Below, piece after piece: positions 42,748 through 50,355 of a stretch of DNA of 64,000 nt. Source of the stretch: Selenomonadales bacterium (lineage in GTDB: Bacteria; Bacillota; Negativicutes; Sporomusales; UBA7701); assembly GCA_018434945.1 (NCBI GenBank), contig JAHDOI010000035.1:1-64000 (forward strand). Direction: 5' to 3'. The notes beneath the pieces were generated by a model, which worked only from the letters and a program-made list of their open reading frames with translations, was not told the DNA's origin and did no database searches. The translations under genes were made by a program, and so were the position numbers. Each line of letters starts with the position of its first letter. Position 1 is the stretch's first letter.

Positions 42748-43137
42748 TCAGATAAACCGCCAAAGGGCCGCGATGGACGATACCACTGCTAACCGCAGGT
42801 TAACGACGGCAAAGGGGTGCTTAAGTGCCGCGCCTGGATTGAGTAAGTGGGATGTTTTCTCCCACGCCGCCCCGCCTAAGCTCGCGCCGGCAAGATAGTT
42901 GGCCATCGCTCCGCCGAGCGCGACAGCAACGACCGGCAAACCTGCCTTCACGCCGCTGACGGTTGTCGTGCCGAATGCGCCTGCGGCGATGATTGTCTCG
43001 ACGCGTCCCTGTAAAAAGACAGCCGTGAGGACTGACCCCAGGTCGTGGATAACAGCCGCGCCAAGGACGCAGTGCGGATAACGAAACCCGATGATGCAGA
43101 CGGTTAGTATTAAGCCTATCAAGTCGACGGCCAGCAT
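42748..43137 (-). CDS. Unknown membrane protein inside the spoVA cluster
   Basis: The 129-residue protein has about four hydrophobic segments (LAVDLIGLILTVCIIGF, VLTAVFLQGRVETIIAAGAFG, GLPVVAVALGGAMANYLAG, AVVNLRLAVVSSIAALW). It does not resemble SpoVAA, SpoVAB or the SpoVAC/AEB family. It begins nine bases after the spoVAEB stop, with AGGAGG before its ATG, so it belongs to the operon. Function is unknown. Confidence 0.72.
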   Translation of the reverse strand: MLAVDLIGLILTVCIIGFRYPHCVLGAAVIHDLGSVLTAVFLQGRVETIIAAGAFGTTTVSGVKAGLPVVAVALGGAMANYLAGASLGGAAWEKTSHLLNPGAALKHPFAVVNLRLAVVSSIAALWRFI

Positions 43138-43146
43138 TGGTTCCTC

Positions 43147-43500
43147 CTATCCCCTGGGGTTGAAGGCCACGGCGGCCAACAGGCCGAATACTACTGCGGC
43201 CGTTACCCCGAAGGCGGAGGCTTTGAGACCGCCGCTGAAGACGCCCGTGAAGCCCGATTTGTTTATTTCTTCGATGGTGCCGCTGACAAGCGCGTGGCCG
43301 AATCCCGGCAGCGGTACGGTCGCCCCCGCCCCCCCCATTTCGACGAGAGGCTGATAAAGGCCCAGGCCGCTCATTATTCCGCCCAGTACGACGAACAACA
43401 CGAGGACGTGGGCAGGCGTCAGCGGGGTGAGATCCATCAGGAGCTGGCCGATGACACAGATCAGGCCGCCGATGACGAAGGCCATGATATAAGCCTGCAT
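43147..43500 (-). CDS. spoVAEB: Stage V sporulation protein AE (SpoVAEB type)
   Basis: The 117-residue membrane protein has FVIGGLICVIGQLLMDLT, GLGLYQPLVEMGGAGATVPLPGFG and GGLKASAFGVTAAVVFGLL, close to SpoVAC and typical of SpoVAEB. It is part of the dipicolinate channel. ATG 43500 follows AGGAGGAAAACC. Confidence 0.93.
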   Translation of the reverse strand: MQAYIMAFVIGGLICVIGQLLMDLTPLTPAHVLVLFVVLGGIMSGLGLYQPLVEMGGAGATVPLPGFGHALVSGTIEEINKSGFTGVFSGGLKASAFGVTAAVVFGLLAAVAFNPRG

Positions 43501-43512
43501 GGTTTTCCTCCT

Positions 43513-44517
43513 CTACGCTTCGATAGCCACGGCATGGGCGATGGCGGGTATCGATTCTTTCTGCTGATATGAGGTGGGGCTGTGGAGGCTGCCTGTGCCG
43601 ATAAGGAGAACGCGTTTGAGCCGCCCGGTGACGAGCAGCGGGAATGCGTGACCGCACATTACCAGCGCCGAGCTGGCGCATCCGCTGGCGCCTGCGTGCG
43701 GGTCCTGGTCCTCCCGGTAGATCATCAGTCCGCAGTCTTCGTAGTTGGCGGCGATGTCGATCCCCTTCTCCTGCATGAGCTGGATGAGCAATGTTTTGCC
43801 CACCTGGCCGAGATCGCCGGTCAGGATGATGTCGTAGTAATTGGGTTGCCTGCCGGTGTCCTGAAGGTGATGCCAGAGAGTGTCGGCAGCTGCCGGAGTC
43901 ATGGCCGGTCCCATGGCGTTGGGGTCTTTCAGTCCGGCGTCAACTACCTTGCCGATCGTAGCGACTGTAAGCCTGGGGCCTTGGCCTTCCCTGGCCAGCA
44001 CGACCGCCCCGGAGCCGGTGACCGTCCACTGTGCGAGCGGCGGGCGCTGCACGCCCAGTTCGGTGGGGTAGCGGTACTGACGCTCGGCTGCGTCGTGATG
44101 GCTGGATACGGCCGCGGCGACCCTTGAGGCGAAACCGCCGTCGATGAGTGCCGCGCCGAGAAGCATGCTTTCGGCCATTGTCGAGCAGGCTCCATAGAGT
44201 CCGAGGAACGGCCGGCCAAGGCTGCGGGCCGCGAAATGGGCCGACATCAGCTGATTGAGCAGATCGCCGGCGAGGATACAGTCGATGTCGTCGAGCGTGC
44301 CACCCGTCCTGCTGACTGCCGTTCTTACGGCCCATTCGAGCATGTACGATTCGCTCTTTTCCCAGGTATCCTGGCCGGCGAGGTTGTCTTCGAGGACCCT
44401 GTCGAACTGTCCATTCAGCAGTCCCTCCCCTTCCATCGGCCCGGCGATGGTGGCTGCGGCCGCCAATACCGGCGGGTCGGCGTAGGCTATCGTCTGATTG
44501 CCGCTCTTTTTATTCAA
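43513..44517 (-). CDS. spoVAD: Stage V sporulation protein AD
   Basis: SpoVAD binds dipicolinic acid on the spore inner membrane and has a thiolase-like fold. The 334-residue protein has GDLLNQLMSAHFAARSLGRPFLGLYGACSTMAES-type features (GDLLNQL, LYGACSTMAE), QRPPLAQWTVTGSGA, DIILTGDLG and GASGCASSALV. The start is a TTG at 44517 after GGGAGG. It lies between spoVAC and spoVAEB. Confidence 0.95.
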   Translation of the reverse strand: MNKKSGNQTIAYADPPVLAAAATIAGPMEGEGLLNGQFDRVLEDNLAGQDTWEKSESYMLEWAVRTAVSRTGGTLDDIDCILAGDLLNQLMSAHFAARSLGRPFLGLYGACSTMAESMLLGAALIDGGFASRVAAAVSSHHDAAERQYRYPTELGVQRPPLAQWTVTGSGAVVLAREGQGPRLTVATIGKVVDAGLKDPNAMGPAMTPAAADTLWHHLQDTGRQPNYYDIILTGDLGQVGKTLLIQLMQEKGIDIAANYEDCGLMIYREDQDPHAGASGCASSALVMCGHAFPLLVTGRLKRVLLIGTGSLHSPTSYQQKESIPAIAHAVAIEA

Positions 44518-44529
44518 TGGCTGTCCTCC

Positions 44530-44994
44530 CTAACGAAATGACCAATATGCCAGACCGATAAGGACGGCTGTTACAAGGCCGTAGACGATTACCGGCCCGG
44601 CGATTACGAACATTTTCGCCCCTACGCCGAAAACGTAGCCTTCACGCTTGTACTCCATGGCGGGGGCGACGATCGAGTTGGCGAAGCCGGTGATGGGAAC
44701 GATCGAGCCGGCGCCCGCCTTGCGTCCGAGTTCATCGTAGACGCCTAGCCCGGTGAAGAGGGCCGCCAGGAATATCAGGACCGCCGATGTCGGCCCCGCC
44801 GCTTCTTTCTGCGACAGGCCGAGACTGATGAAATAGGTCTGGATGACTTGTCCGAGGGTACATATTAGGCCTCCTACCACAAAGGCCCAGAAGACGTTTT
44901 TCAAAATGGGCGGCTTGGGTTTTACCTGATTGAAACGGGCCTGATACCATTTTTGAAACTCTTCTTGTCCCTGCCTGCCGTCGCTGACGGACAC
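44530..44994 (-). CDS. spoVAC: Stage V sporulation protein AC
   Basis: SpoVAC is a membrane channel component for dipicolinate release. The 154-residue protein has a hydrophilic N-terminus (EEFQKWYQARFNQVKPKPP), then FVVGGLICTLGQVIQ, GVYDELGRKAGAGSIVPITGFANSIVAPAMEYKREG-type features (GAGSIVPITGFANS) and a C-terminal hydrophobic segment. The GTG at 44994 follows GGAGGTGGGCATA. It is the first gene of the spoVA cluster here; no spoVAA or spoVAB precedes it. Confidence 0.94.
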   Translation of the reverse strand: MSVSDGRQGQEEFQKWYQARFNQVKPKPPILKNVFWAFVVGGLICTLGQVIQTYFISLGLSQKEAAGPTSAVLIFLAALFTGLGVYDELGRKAGAGSIVPITGFANSIVAPAMEYKREGYVFGVGAKMFVIAGPVIVYGLVTAVLIGLAYWSFR

Positions 44995-45057
44995 TATGCC
45001 CACCTCCGCCTTTATTTTTGCCGGCAACCGGGCAATTAATGCGTGCCGCAAAATCGA

Positions 45058-45080
45058 AAGGGTGCCTCGCGGCACCCTTC
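45058..45080 (-). terminator. Intrinsic terminator after dodecin
   Basis: GGGTGCC/GGCACCC stem 11 bases past the dodecin stop, followed on the minus strand by TTTCGATTTTG. It separates the dodecin gene from the spoVA cluster. Confidence 0.7.
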
Positions 45081-45090
45081 AGGTATACGG

Positions 45091-45291
45091 TTAGTGGACG
45101 TGGAAAGCGATCTTGACGTCTGCTTTGTATTCGGCGATGCGGCCATTGTCGATATTGGCGGTGAAATTGGTCACTTCGACGCCCAGTATGTCGTCGATGG
45201 TTTTCGACGCCTCGCTGACGGCGTTATCGACGGCGTCCGTCCAGTTCTGACGGGAAGTGCCGACGAGCTCGATGACTTTTACGACACCCAT
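45091..45291 (-). CDS. Dodecin family flavin-binding protein
   Basis: Dodecins assemble into hollow dodecamers that store or buffer flavins. The 66-residue protein (VVKVIELVGTSRQNWTDAVDNAV, ASKTIDDILGVEVTNF) has the characteristic beta-alpha-beta-beta layout and length. It overlaps the upstream small membrane protein gene by one base (TAATG). Confidence 0.93.
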   Translation of the reverse strand: MGVVKVIELVGTSRQNWTDAVDNAVSEASKTIDDILGVEVTNFTANIDNGRIAEYKADVKIAFHVH

Positions 45292-45545
45292 TATTCTGCC
45301 TCCTTGCTTATTGATTGTGTGTTACGGTCCATAGTCTGCGCCGTTTTCGCCGTTTTATGCCACAATGTTTGCCCGTTTGGCGTGACTCGCGCGCAGTAGC
45401 CGTCGGCGTCCGCCGCCATTACCTGACGGGCCCGCGCCGGCGCCCTGGGGGATTGCTGAATATAGAATACCCAGGCGGCCACGCTACCGGCCGTCAGCAG
45501 CGCCACTATGATCAGGGCGACCCACCATCGCTTGGCGCTAATCAT
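45291..45545 (-). CDS. Small membrane protein of unknown function
   Basis: The 84-residue protein has one membrane segment near the N-terminus (WWVALIIVALLTAGSVAAWVFYI) and a hydrophilic C-terminus. It has no family I recognise. ATG 45545 follows AGAGGTGAAGAAC. Its stop overlaps the dodecin ATG, so the two are coupled. Confidence 0.6.
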   Translation of the reverse strand: MISAKRWWVALIIVALLTAGSVAAWVFYIQQSPRAPARARQVMAADADGYCARVTPNGQTLWHKTAKTAQTMDRNTQSISKEAE

Positions 45546-45580
45546 GTTCTTCACCTCTGCGGTTAGTATGCGCCGCAGGC

Positions 45581-45616
45581 AAAAAAAATAAGACCCCGCA
45601 CGGTTCATGAGGTCTG
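45581..45616 (-). terminator. Intrinsic terminator after sigF
   Basis: AGACC...GGTCT stem overlapping the sigF stop, followed on the minus strand by TATTTTTTTT. Confidence 0.65.
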
Positions 45617-46336
45617 AAGGTACTCTTTTATCAGCCGCAGGGCCTGTTTCTCGATTCGCGACACCTGCACCTGGGAGAGACCGATAAGGCGTGCTATTTC
45701 CGACTGGGTCTTGTCTTCGAAGAATCTCAACTGGATAACCAGACGTTCGCGCGGCGGCAGCCGGGACAGTATTTCTTTCAGCGCGATGTTGTCGATGGCG
45801 GCGACGTCGTGCCCGGGGTCGCAGCCGATCTGGTCCATGCGGTGGAGCGGGTCGCCGTCCTCGAAATATGTCTGGTCGTAAAGCGAGGCGGGCGGCTGCA
45901 CCGCTTCGAGGGCTTCGGCTATTTCCTGGGGGGAAAGGGCCAGTTCTTCGGCCACCTCGCCGATCGTCGGCTCACGGCCTAGGCAGCCCTGCAGTTTCTC
46001 CTGGGCCCGGTGAACCCGGTAAGCGCGTTCTTTGAGCGGCCGGCTGATCTTGACAGGGCTGTCGTCACGGATGAAGCGCCGGATTTCGCCGATTATCATC
46101 GGTACAGCGTAGGTGGAGAATCTTACGCCGAAGCCAGGGTCGAAGCGTTCGATCGCTTTGATCAGCCCTATGCAGCCTATCTGAAAAAGATCGTCCCATT
46201 CGTACCCGCGGCCGGTGAAGCGATGGACGATGCTGCGCACAAGATTGAGGTTTCTTTCGATGAGTTGTTCTTTGGCGTCCCTGCAGCCTTGCTGAGCCTT
46301 AGCAAGCAGCACGCCGATTTCGTCGTCGCCAAGCAT
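45605..46336 (-). CDS. sigF: RNA polymerase sporulation sigma factor F
   Basis: Sigma-F is the first forespore-specific sigma factor. The 243-residue sigma-70 family protein has region 2 (LVRSIVHRFTGRGYEWDDLFQIGCIGLIKAIERFD: DLFQIGCIGLIKAI, FSTYAVPMIIGEIRRF), region 3 and a region 4 helix-turn-helix (KTQSEIARLIGLSQVQVSRIEKQ). The position directly after spoIIAB, the anti-sigma gene, identifies it as sigma-F rather than sigma-G. Confidence 0.95.
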   Translation of the reverse strand: MLGDDEIGVLLAKAQQGCRDAKEQLIERNLNLVRSIVHRFTGRGYEWDDLFQIGCIGLIKAIERFDPGFGVRFSTYAVPMIIGEIRRFIRDDSPVKISRPLKERAYRVHRAQEKLQGCLGREPTIGEVAEELALSPQEIAEALEAVQPPASLYDQTYFEDGDPLHRMDQIGCDPGHDVAAIDNIALKEILSRLPPRERLVIQLRFFEDKTQSEIARLIGLSQVQVSRIEKQALRLIKEYLQTS

Positions 46337-46346
46337 ATGCGCCTGC

Positions 46347-46778
46347 CTAATGAGCCGGCGGGGCGGCGGCTCTTTTTACCATCCTGACGGTTGTCCCTTT
46401 GTCGACGGCGGACTCGACGATCAATTCGTCCATGAACGATTCCATGAACACAAAGCCCAGCCCCATTCGCTCGGGGTCGGTGGAGAAGGACGGCTGCCTG
46501 GCCTGCTCGACGTCGGCGATGCCTTTGCCGTGGTCGGTTATGACGAACTCCAAACGGTCGCCGTCGAGCGAGAGGGTGAATTCGATTTCGCCCTCTTTAT
46601 CCCCGTAACCGTGGATGACGGCGTTGGTTATCGCCTCCGATACGGCGACTTTTATTTCCTCGATGTCGTTTAAGGTAAGGTCGAGCTGCGAGGCAAAAGC
46701 GGCGGCGGTTACCCGGGCTATGCCGACGTTTTCGCTGCTGCTGGGGAACGACATTTTAATCTGGTTCTTGCTCGCCAT
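46347..46778 (-). CDS. spoIIAB: Anti-sigma F factor / serine kinase SpoIIAB
   Basis: SpoIIAB binds and inhibits sigma-F and phosphorylates SpoIIAA. The 143-residue GHKL kinase has EIKVAVSEAITNAVIHGY (N box), VITDHGKGI (G1) and GLGFVFMESFMDEL. ATG 46778 follows AGGAGGACAACC; it lies 11 bases after the spoIIAA stop. Confidence 0.95.
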   Translation of the reverse strand: MASKNQIKMSFPSSSENVGIARVTAAAFASQLDLTLNDIEEIKVAVSEAITNAVIHGYGDKEGEIEFTLSLDGDRLEFVITDHGKGIADVEQARQPSFSTDPERMGLGFVFMESFMDELIVESAVDKGTTVRMVKRAAAPPAH

Positions 46779-46789
46779 GGTTGTCCTCC

Positions 46790-47125
46790 TCACAGACTAT
46801 TCAGGGCTTCGGCCTCGGTGCCGAATGTCCTGATTATCTTCAGCAGCCCCGACAATTCGAATACTCTGGCTACCTGCGGCCTGATGTTTGCCGCCAGCAG
46901 CTGCCCTCCGTTGGCGCTGATCTTTTTATAGCGGCCAAGGATGGCGCCCAGGCCCGAACTGTCGACGAAGGTGACTCCTTTAAGGCTGAGGACGACGTGA
47001 CGTACGTCGCCGGTTTCAAGGGCTTCGTCGATTTTGTTGCGAAACTCGTCGGCTACGTGCATGTCGAGCTCTCCTTCGACCCTGACTACGAGGATGCCTT
47101 GTCTGATTTGGGTGCTGATATTCAA
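46790..47125 (-). CDS. spoIIAA: Anti-sigma F factor antagonist SpoIIAA
   Basis: SpoIIAA (STAS domain) releases sigma-F from SpoIIAB when unphosphorylated. The 111-residue protein has VRVEGELDMHVADEFR and LSLKGVTFVDSSGLGAILGRYK, where the DSSGLG serine is the phosphorylation site. The start is a TTG at 47125 after GGGAGGTAGGAAA. A sigma-H-type promoter lies upstream. Confidence 0.95.
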   Translation of the reverse strand: MNISTQIRQGILVVRVEGELDMHVADEFRNKIDEALETGDVRHVVLSLKGVTFVDSSGLGAILGRYKKISANGGQLLAANIRPQVARVFELSGLLKIIRTFGTEAEALNSL

Positions 47126-47161
47126 TTTCCTACCTCCCGCATGCCCACATTTAAATCTATA

Positions 47162-47188
47162 GTTCGCTATAAGGAAAATTTTTCCTGC
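47162..47188 (-). promoter_or_regulatory. Sigma-H-type promoter of spoIIAA-AB-sigF
   Basis: GCAGGAAAA (47180-47188) fully matches RnAGGAwWW; after 11 bases AGCGAAC (47162-47168) matches RnnGAAT at six of seven positions. The site is 37 bases upstream of the spoIIAA start and after the dacF terminator. The spoIIA operon is a known sigma-H target in Bacillus. Confidence 0.75.
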
Positions 47189-47229
47189 AAACTTTGCGAA
47201 TTTTGCCTACAGCTTGAAGAAGAAGGAAA

Positions 47230-47252
47230 AAGCGGGCTTTTGGCCCGCTTGA
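47230..47252 (-). terminator. Intrinsic terminator between dacF and spoIIAA
   Basis: AAGCGGGC/GCCCGCTT hairpin with TTTTTCC after it on the minus strand, about 40 bases past the dacF stop. It makes dacF separable from the spoIIA operon. Confidence 0.8.
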
Positions 47253-47290
47253 TCGTTACCGCAAAGGTAAGTTTTCCGGATAGTTCCGAT

Positions 47291-48469
47291 TTATTTAGCC
47301 AGGTTGAAAAGCGTGCCGAACATATCCTGTACCAATCGCAAGAAGCCTGCTTTAGCGACCGCTTTTTCGGCTACGAGGTCGACTTTGCCAATCTCTTTGC
47401 CGTCTTTAAGCACTACGAGCTCGCCGCATTTTTGCCCGGCCTCCACCGGCGCTTTGAGTCCGCCGTCGCTGAGAACTTTCTTCTGGAGGTTTTTCTGTTG
47501 CCCTTTTATCAATGTGAGGTTGAGGTCGTCTTTCGCCACCAGGGCCACTTCACGCTCCGTTCCCTTGCTGACCCTCAGCCTGTCGACAACCGTCCCCTTG
47601 TCGACGACCGGCACGGCGGTGTAGTTCGCGAATCCCCAGTCCAGGATCTTCATGCTTTCACGCAGGTGGGAGCGCGGTTCGGGGGTGGCGAAAACGACGG
47701 CGATCAGGCGGAGGTTGTCGCGTTTGGCGGTGCCGACGAAACAGTATTTGGCGTCCTCCGTCCAGCCGGTTTTGAGGCCGTCGCCGCCTTTATACCACCA
47801 GAGAAGTTTGTTGGTGTTCACGAGCCAGTTTTTGCCGTCCCGCAGCCAGTATTCCTTGATACCGCAGAGCTCCATGTACAGGGGGTGTTTTACGGCGTGG
47901 GCAGCAATCACTGCGGTATCGTGCGCACTCATGTAATGACCGGGAGCCGGCAGGCCGTTCACGTTGACGAACCGGGTGTTCTGGAGCCCTAGCTCTTCCG
48001 CCCGGCGGTTCATGGCATCTACGGCCGCCGATTCGCTGCCATAGATGTGCTCCATCAGGGCGACGGCCGCGTCGTTCGCGCTTACGACCGCAACGGCGGT
48101 GAGTATTTCTTTCGCGGGCATGGCTTCACCGGGTTCGAGCCAGATCTGCGAGCCGCCCTGGCGCCAGGCATTTTCGCTCGTGTGAATCTGGTCGCTGAGT
48201 TTAAGGCGCCCCTGTTCTACCGCTTCGATTCCCAGCAACAGGGTCATTACTTTGGTTACGCTGGCCGGCGGCAGCTGTTTGTGGGGGTCTTTTTCGTAGA
48301 GGATGTCGCCGTTGCCGTCCATGAGAATAGCCGACACCGCCGTGGTTTCCAGCGGGGCACGTGCCGGAGCTTTGGGCGCGGGGGCGGCGGCCGCCAAACA
48401 GGGAGACAGGATGATGGCAATGCCGAACAGCAAGAGGATCAAAAGAGCCGCAGGGCGCAGTCGCCTCAT
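47291..48469 (-). CDS. dacF: D-alanyl-D-alanine carboxypeptidase DacF
   Basis: A forespore-type PBP5-family carboxypeptidase. The 392-residue protein has a signal peptide (LLILLLFGIAIILSPCLAAAA), PPASVTKVMT (SxxK), VSANDAAV (SxN) and DGLKTGWT (KTG), and a C-terminal amphipathic anchor (FLRLVQDMFGTLF). Its place just upstream of spoIIAA-AB-sigF is the same as in Bacillus, although a terminator and a separate promoter lie between them here. Confidence 0.93.
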   Translation of the reverse strand: MRRLRPAALLILLLFGIAIILSPCLAAAAPAPKAPARAPLETTAVSAILMDGNGDILYEKDPHKQLPPASVTKVMTLLLGIEAVEQGRLKLSDQIHTSENAWRQGGSQIWLEPGEAMPAKEILTAVAVVSANDAAVALMEHIYGSESAAVDAMNRRAEELGLQNTRFVNVNGLPAPGHYMSAHDTAVIAAHAVKHPLYMELCGIKEYWLRDGKNWLVNTNKLLWWYKGGDGLKTGWTEDAKYCFVGTAKRDNLRLIAVVFATPEPRSHLRESMKILDWGFANYTAVPVVDKGTVVDRLRVSKGTEREVALVAKDDLNLTLIKGQQKNLQKKVLSDGGLKAPVEAGQKCGELVVLKDGKEIGKVDLVAEKAVAKAGFLRLVQDMFGTLFNLAK

Positions 48470-48557
48470 TTAATGAACACCCCTTTTCCGCTTTTGTTTC
48501 TAGCGTGTCCAGGAGAAAAAGCGCTTACACTTGGTAATTGAAAGCATCGTTTCCCCG

Positions 48558-50183
48558 TCAGCCTGTGTTGTTGTGCTTCAGCAGGCGGACGGCGACGAGA
48601 ATTTTGAGCAGAAATTCACCGGCCAGCGGAACCATTTTTATATCTGTCGCTCTTATCCCCCCTACGGACAGCATGGCGAGGCCGTAGACGACGATGCCCG
48701 CGGCGATGGCGGCCGCTGTGGCGAGGGTGTTGCTGTTGGCTGCCGCGACGATGAAGCGGTGGGCGCCGAAAACAGCCGCGCCCATGAGTGCGGCCGAGAA
48801 GGCGCTTTTGCGCATCGAGCCGATATCGATGGTGTAGCCGGTGTGGCGCCTGATGAAGTACATGTTGAGCAGTGCCGCCAGGACGGTGTCGGCGACGGTG
48901 GCCCAGGCAGCGCCGGTGATGCCGAGGCTGGGAACGGCGGTGAGCGTCCAGCTTAAGGCGACCTTTACAGCAGCCGCCAGCAGCAGGTTTATCGCGGGGA
49001 TGAGTGTGCGCCCCATGCCCTGGAGTATCCCGGTGGAAACTTGATGGATACCGAGGAAAAGGACGCTGAAGGCCAGAGTCTCGACAGCCGTAGCAGCTCC
49101 GGGGGCATGATAAAGCATCGTGGTAAGCGGCTTGGCAAGGATAAAGACGCCTACGGAAGCCGGTAAAGCGACGATGCTGGCGAGGCGGAAACCGGCGGCG
49201 GTGCGCCTGTATAATCGGGCCCGGTCGCCACGGGCGCAGGCTTCGGAGATCGCCGGAACAATGCTTGTGGCGAGGGCCCCGGTCAACACGGTGGCTAGCC
49301 CGGCAAGCGGAACGGCCATGCCGGTTAGGTAGCCGAACTGTTCCGTCGCGGCCTCCACTGGATAGCCGGCTGTTTCCAGCCTCCGCGGCACGATGAACAG
49401 ATCGAGGTTGGCGACGACAGGCAACATGATGCTTGAAGCCGATATCGGCAGCGACAGTACGAGTAGGCGGCGGATTATTTTCGTGGCCGGTACGACAGCA
49501 GCGGGAACGGCGGCGGCCGCATCTGTCGACAGGCGCTTACGGTGGCGCCAGTAGAAAAAGAGCATGATAAGAAGACCGGCTACCGCTCCCGGGGCGGCGC
49601 CGAATGTGGCGCCGGCGGCGGCGTATTCCACGCCCCTGGGAGCGAGGAGGGTTGCGAATGCCAACATGGTGACGACTCTTAGCAGTTGTTCGCCGACCTG
49701 GGACAAGGCGGTGGGGGTCATTATCTGCCAGCCCTGCAGGTAGCCGCGGAAGGCGGCGAGGAGCGTTACGAAGAAGATGGCGGGCGCAAGGGCTACCAGC
49801 GAGTGATAGGCTCTGGCGTCGCGGATGTAGCGCTCCTCGACCAGCCAGTAAGCGCCGCAATACATCAGCAGACTGAACAGGGCGCCGGTCGCCGCCAGCA
49901 GGCAGGCCGCCAGCCGGAAAACGCGCCGCGCTCCCCGGTAGTCTTGTTCCGCGACCCGTTCGGCGGTGACGATCGATACAGCCACGGGGATGCCGGCTGC
50001 GGAGACGCTCAGCGCGAGGAGATATAGCGGGTAGGCCATCTGGTACAGCCCCATCCCTTCGCCGCCGAGGACACGCGAGAGGATGACCCAGTTGAGCGAC
50101 CCGATGATTTTCACGATGATGCCGGCCGCCGTTAGTACGAGCGTGCCTTTCAGGATAGCGTGGCCCGATCGTCTGTGGGACAT
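48558..50183 (-). CDS. spoVB: SpoVB-type polysaccharide flippase (MOP superfamily)
   Basis: The 541-residue protein has about 14 membrane segments and the SpoVB/MurJ-like N-terminus (ILKGTLVLTAAGIIVKIIGSLNWVILSRVLGGEGMGLYQM). It probably flips a cell-wall precursor across the membrane for spore cortex synthesis. The HQVSTGILQGMGRTLIP segment in the second half is characteristic of the family. It lies between dacF and the pdp/deoB pair. Confidence 0.88.
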   Translation of the reverse strand: MSHRRSGHAILKGTLVLTAAGIIVKIIGSLNWVILSRVLGGEGMGLYQMAYPLYLLALSVSAAGIPVAVSIVTAERVAEQDYRGARRVFRLAACLLAATGALFSLLMYCGAYWLVEERYIRDARAYHSLVALAPAIFFVTLLAAFRGYLQGWQIMTPTALSQVGEQLLRVVTMLAFATLLAPRGVEYAAAGATFGAAPGAVAGLLIMLFFYWRHRKRLSTDAAAAVPAAVVPATKIIRRLLVLSLPISASSIMLPVVANLDLFIVPRRLETAGYPVEAATEQFGYLTGMAVPLAGLATVLTGALATSIVPAISEACARGDRARLYRRTAAGFRLASIVALPASVGVFILAKPLTTMLYHAPGAATAVETLAFSVLFLGIHQVSTGILQGMGRTLIPAINLLLAAAVKVALSWTLTAVPSLGITGAAWATVADTVLAALLNMYFIRRHTGYTIDIGSMRKSAFSAALMGAAVFGAHRFIVAAANSNTLATAAAIAAGIVVYGLAMLSVGGIRATDIKMVPLAGEFLLKILVAVRLLKHNNTG

Positions 50184-50302
50184 GCCGCTCAGCCTCCGGC
50201 AAATTTCTGCTCTTTTTTGACCAGTTGACGTGACGCACCTATTCCCGTTTTAGGATAACCGGATGGCGGCGGATTATCGCGCGCCATTTCGTCTCCGGAC
50301 AC

Positions 50303-50334
50303 AAAAAAGCCGCCGCTATCAGGCGACGGCTTCG
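50303..50334 (-). terminator. Intrinsic terminator after pdp
   Basis: AAGCCGTCGC/GCGGCGGCTT stem (50307-50333) followed on the minus strand by six Ts, about 20 bases after the pdp stop. Confidence 0.8.
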
Positions 50335-50355
50335 ATACGCGTTGTTAGTGTTGTC

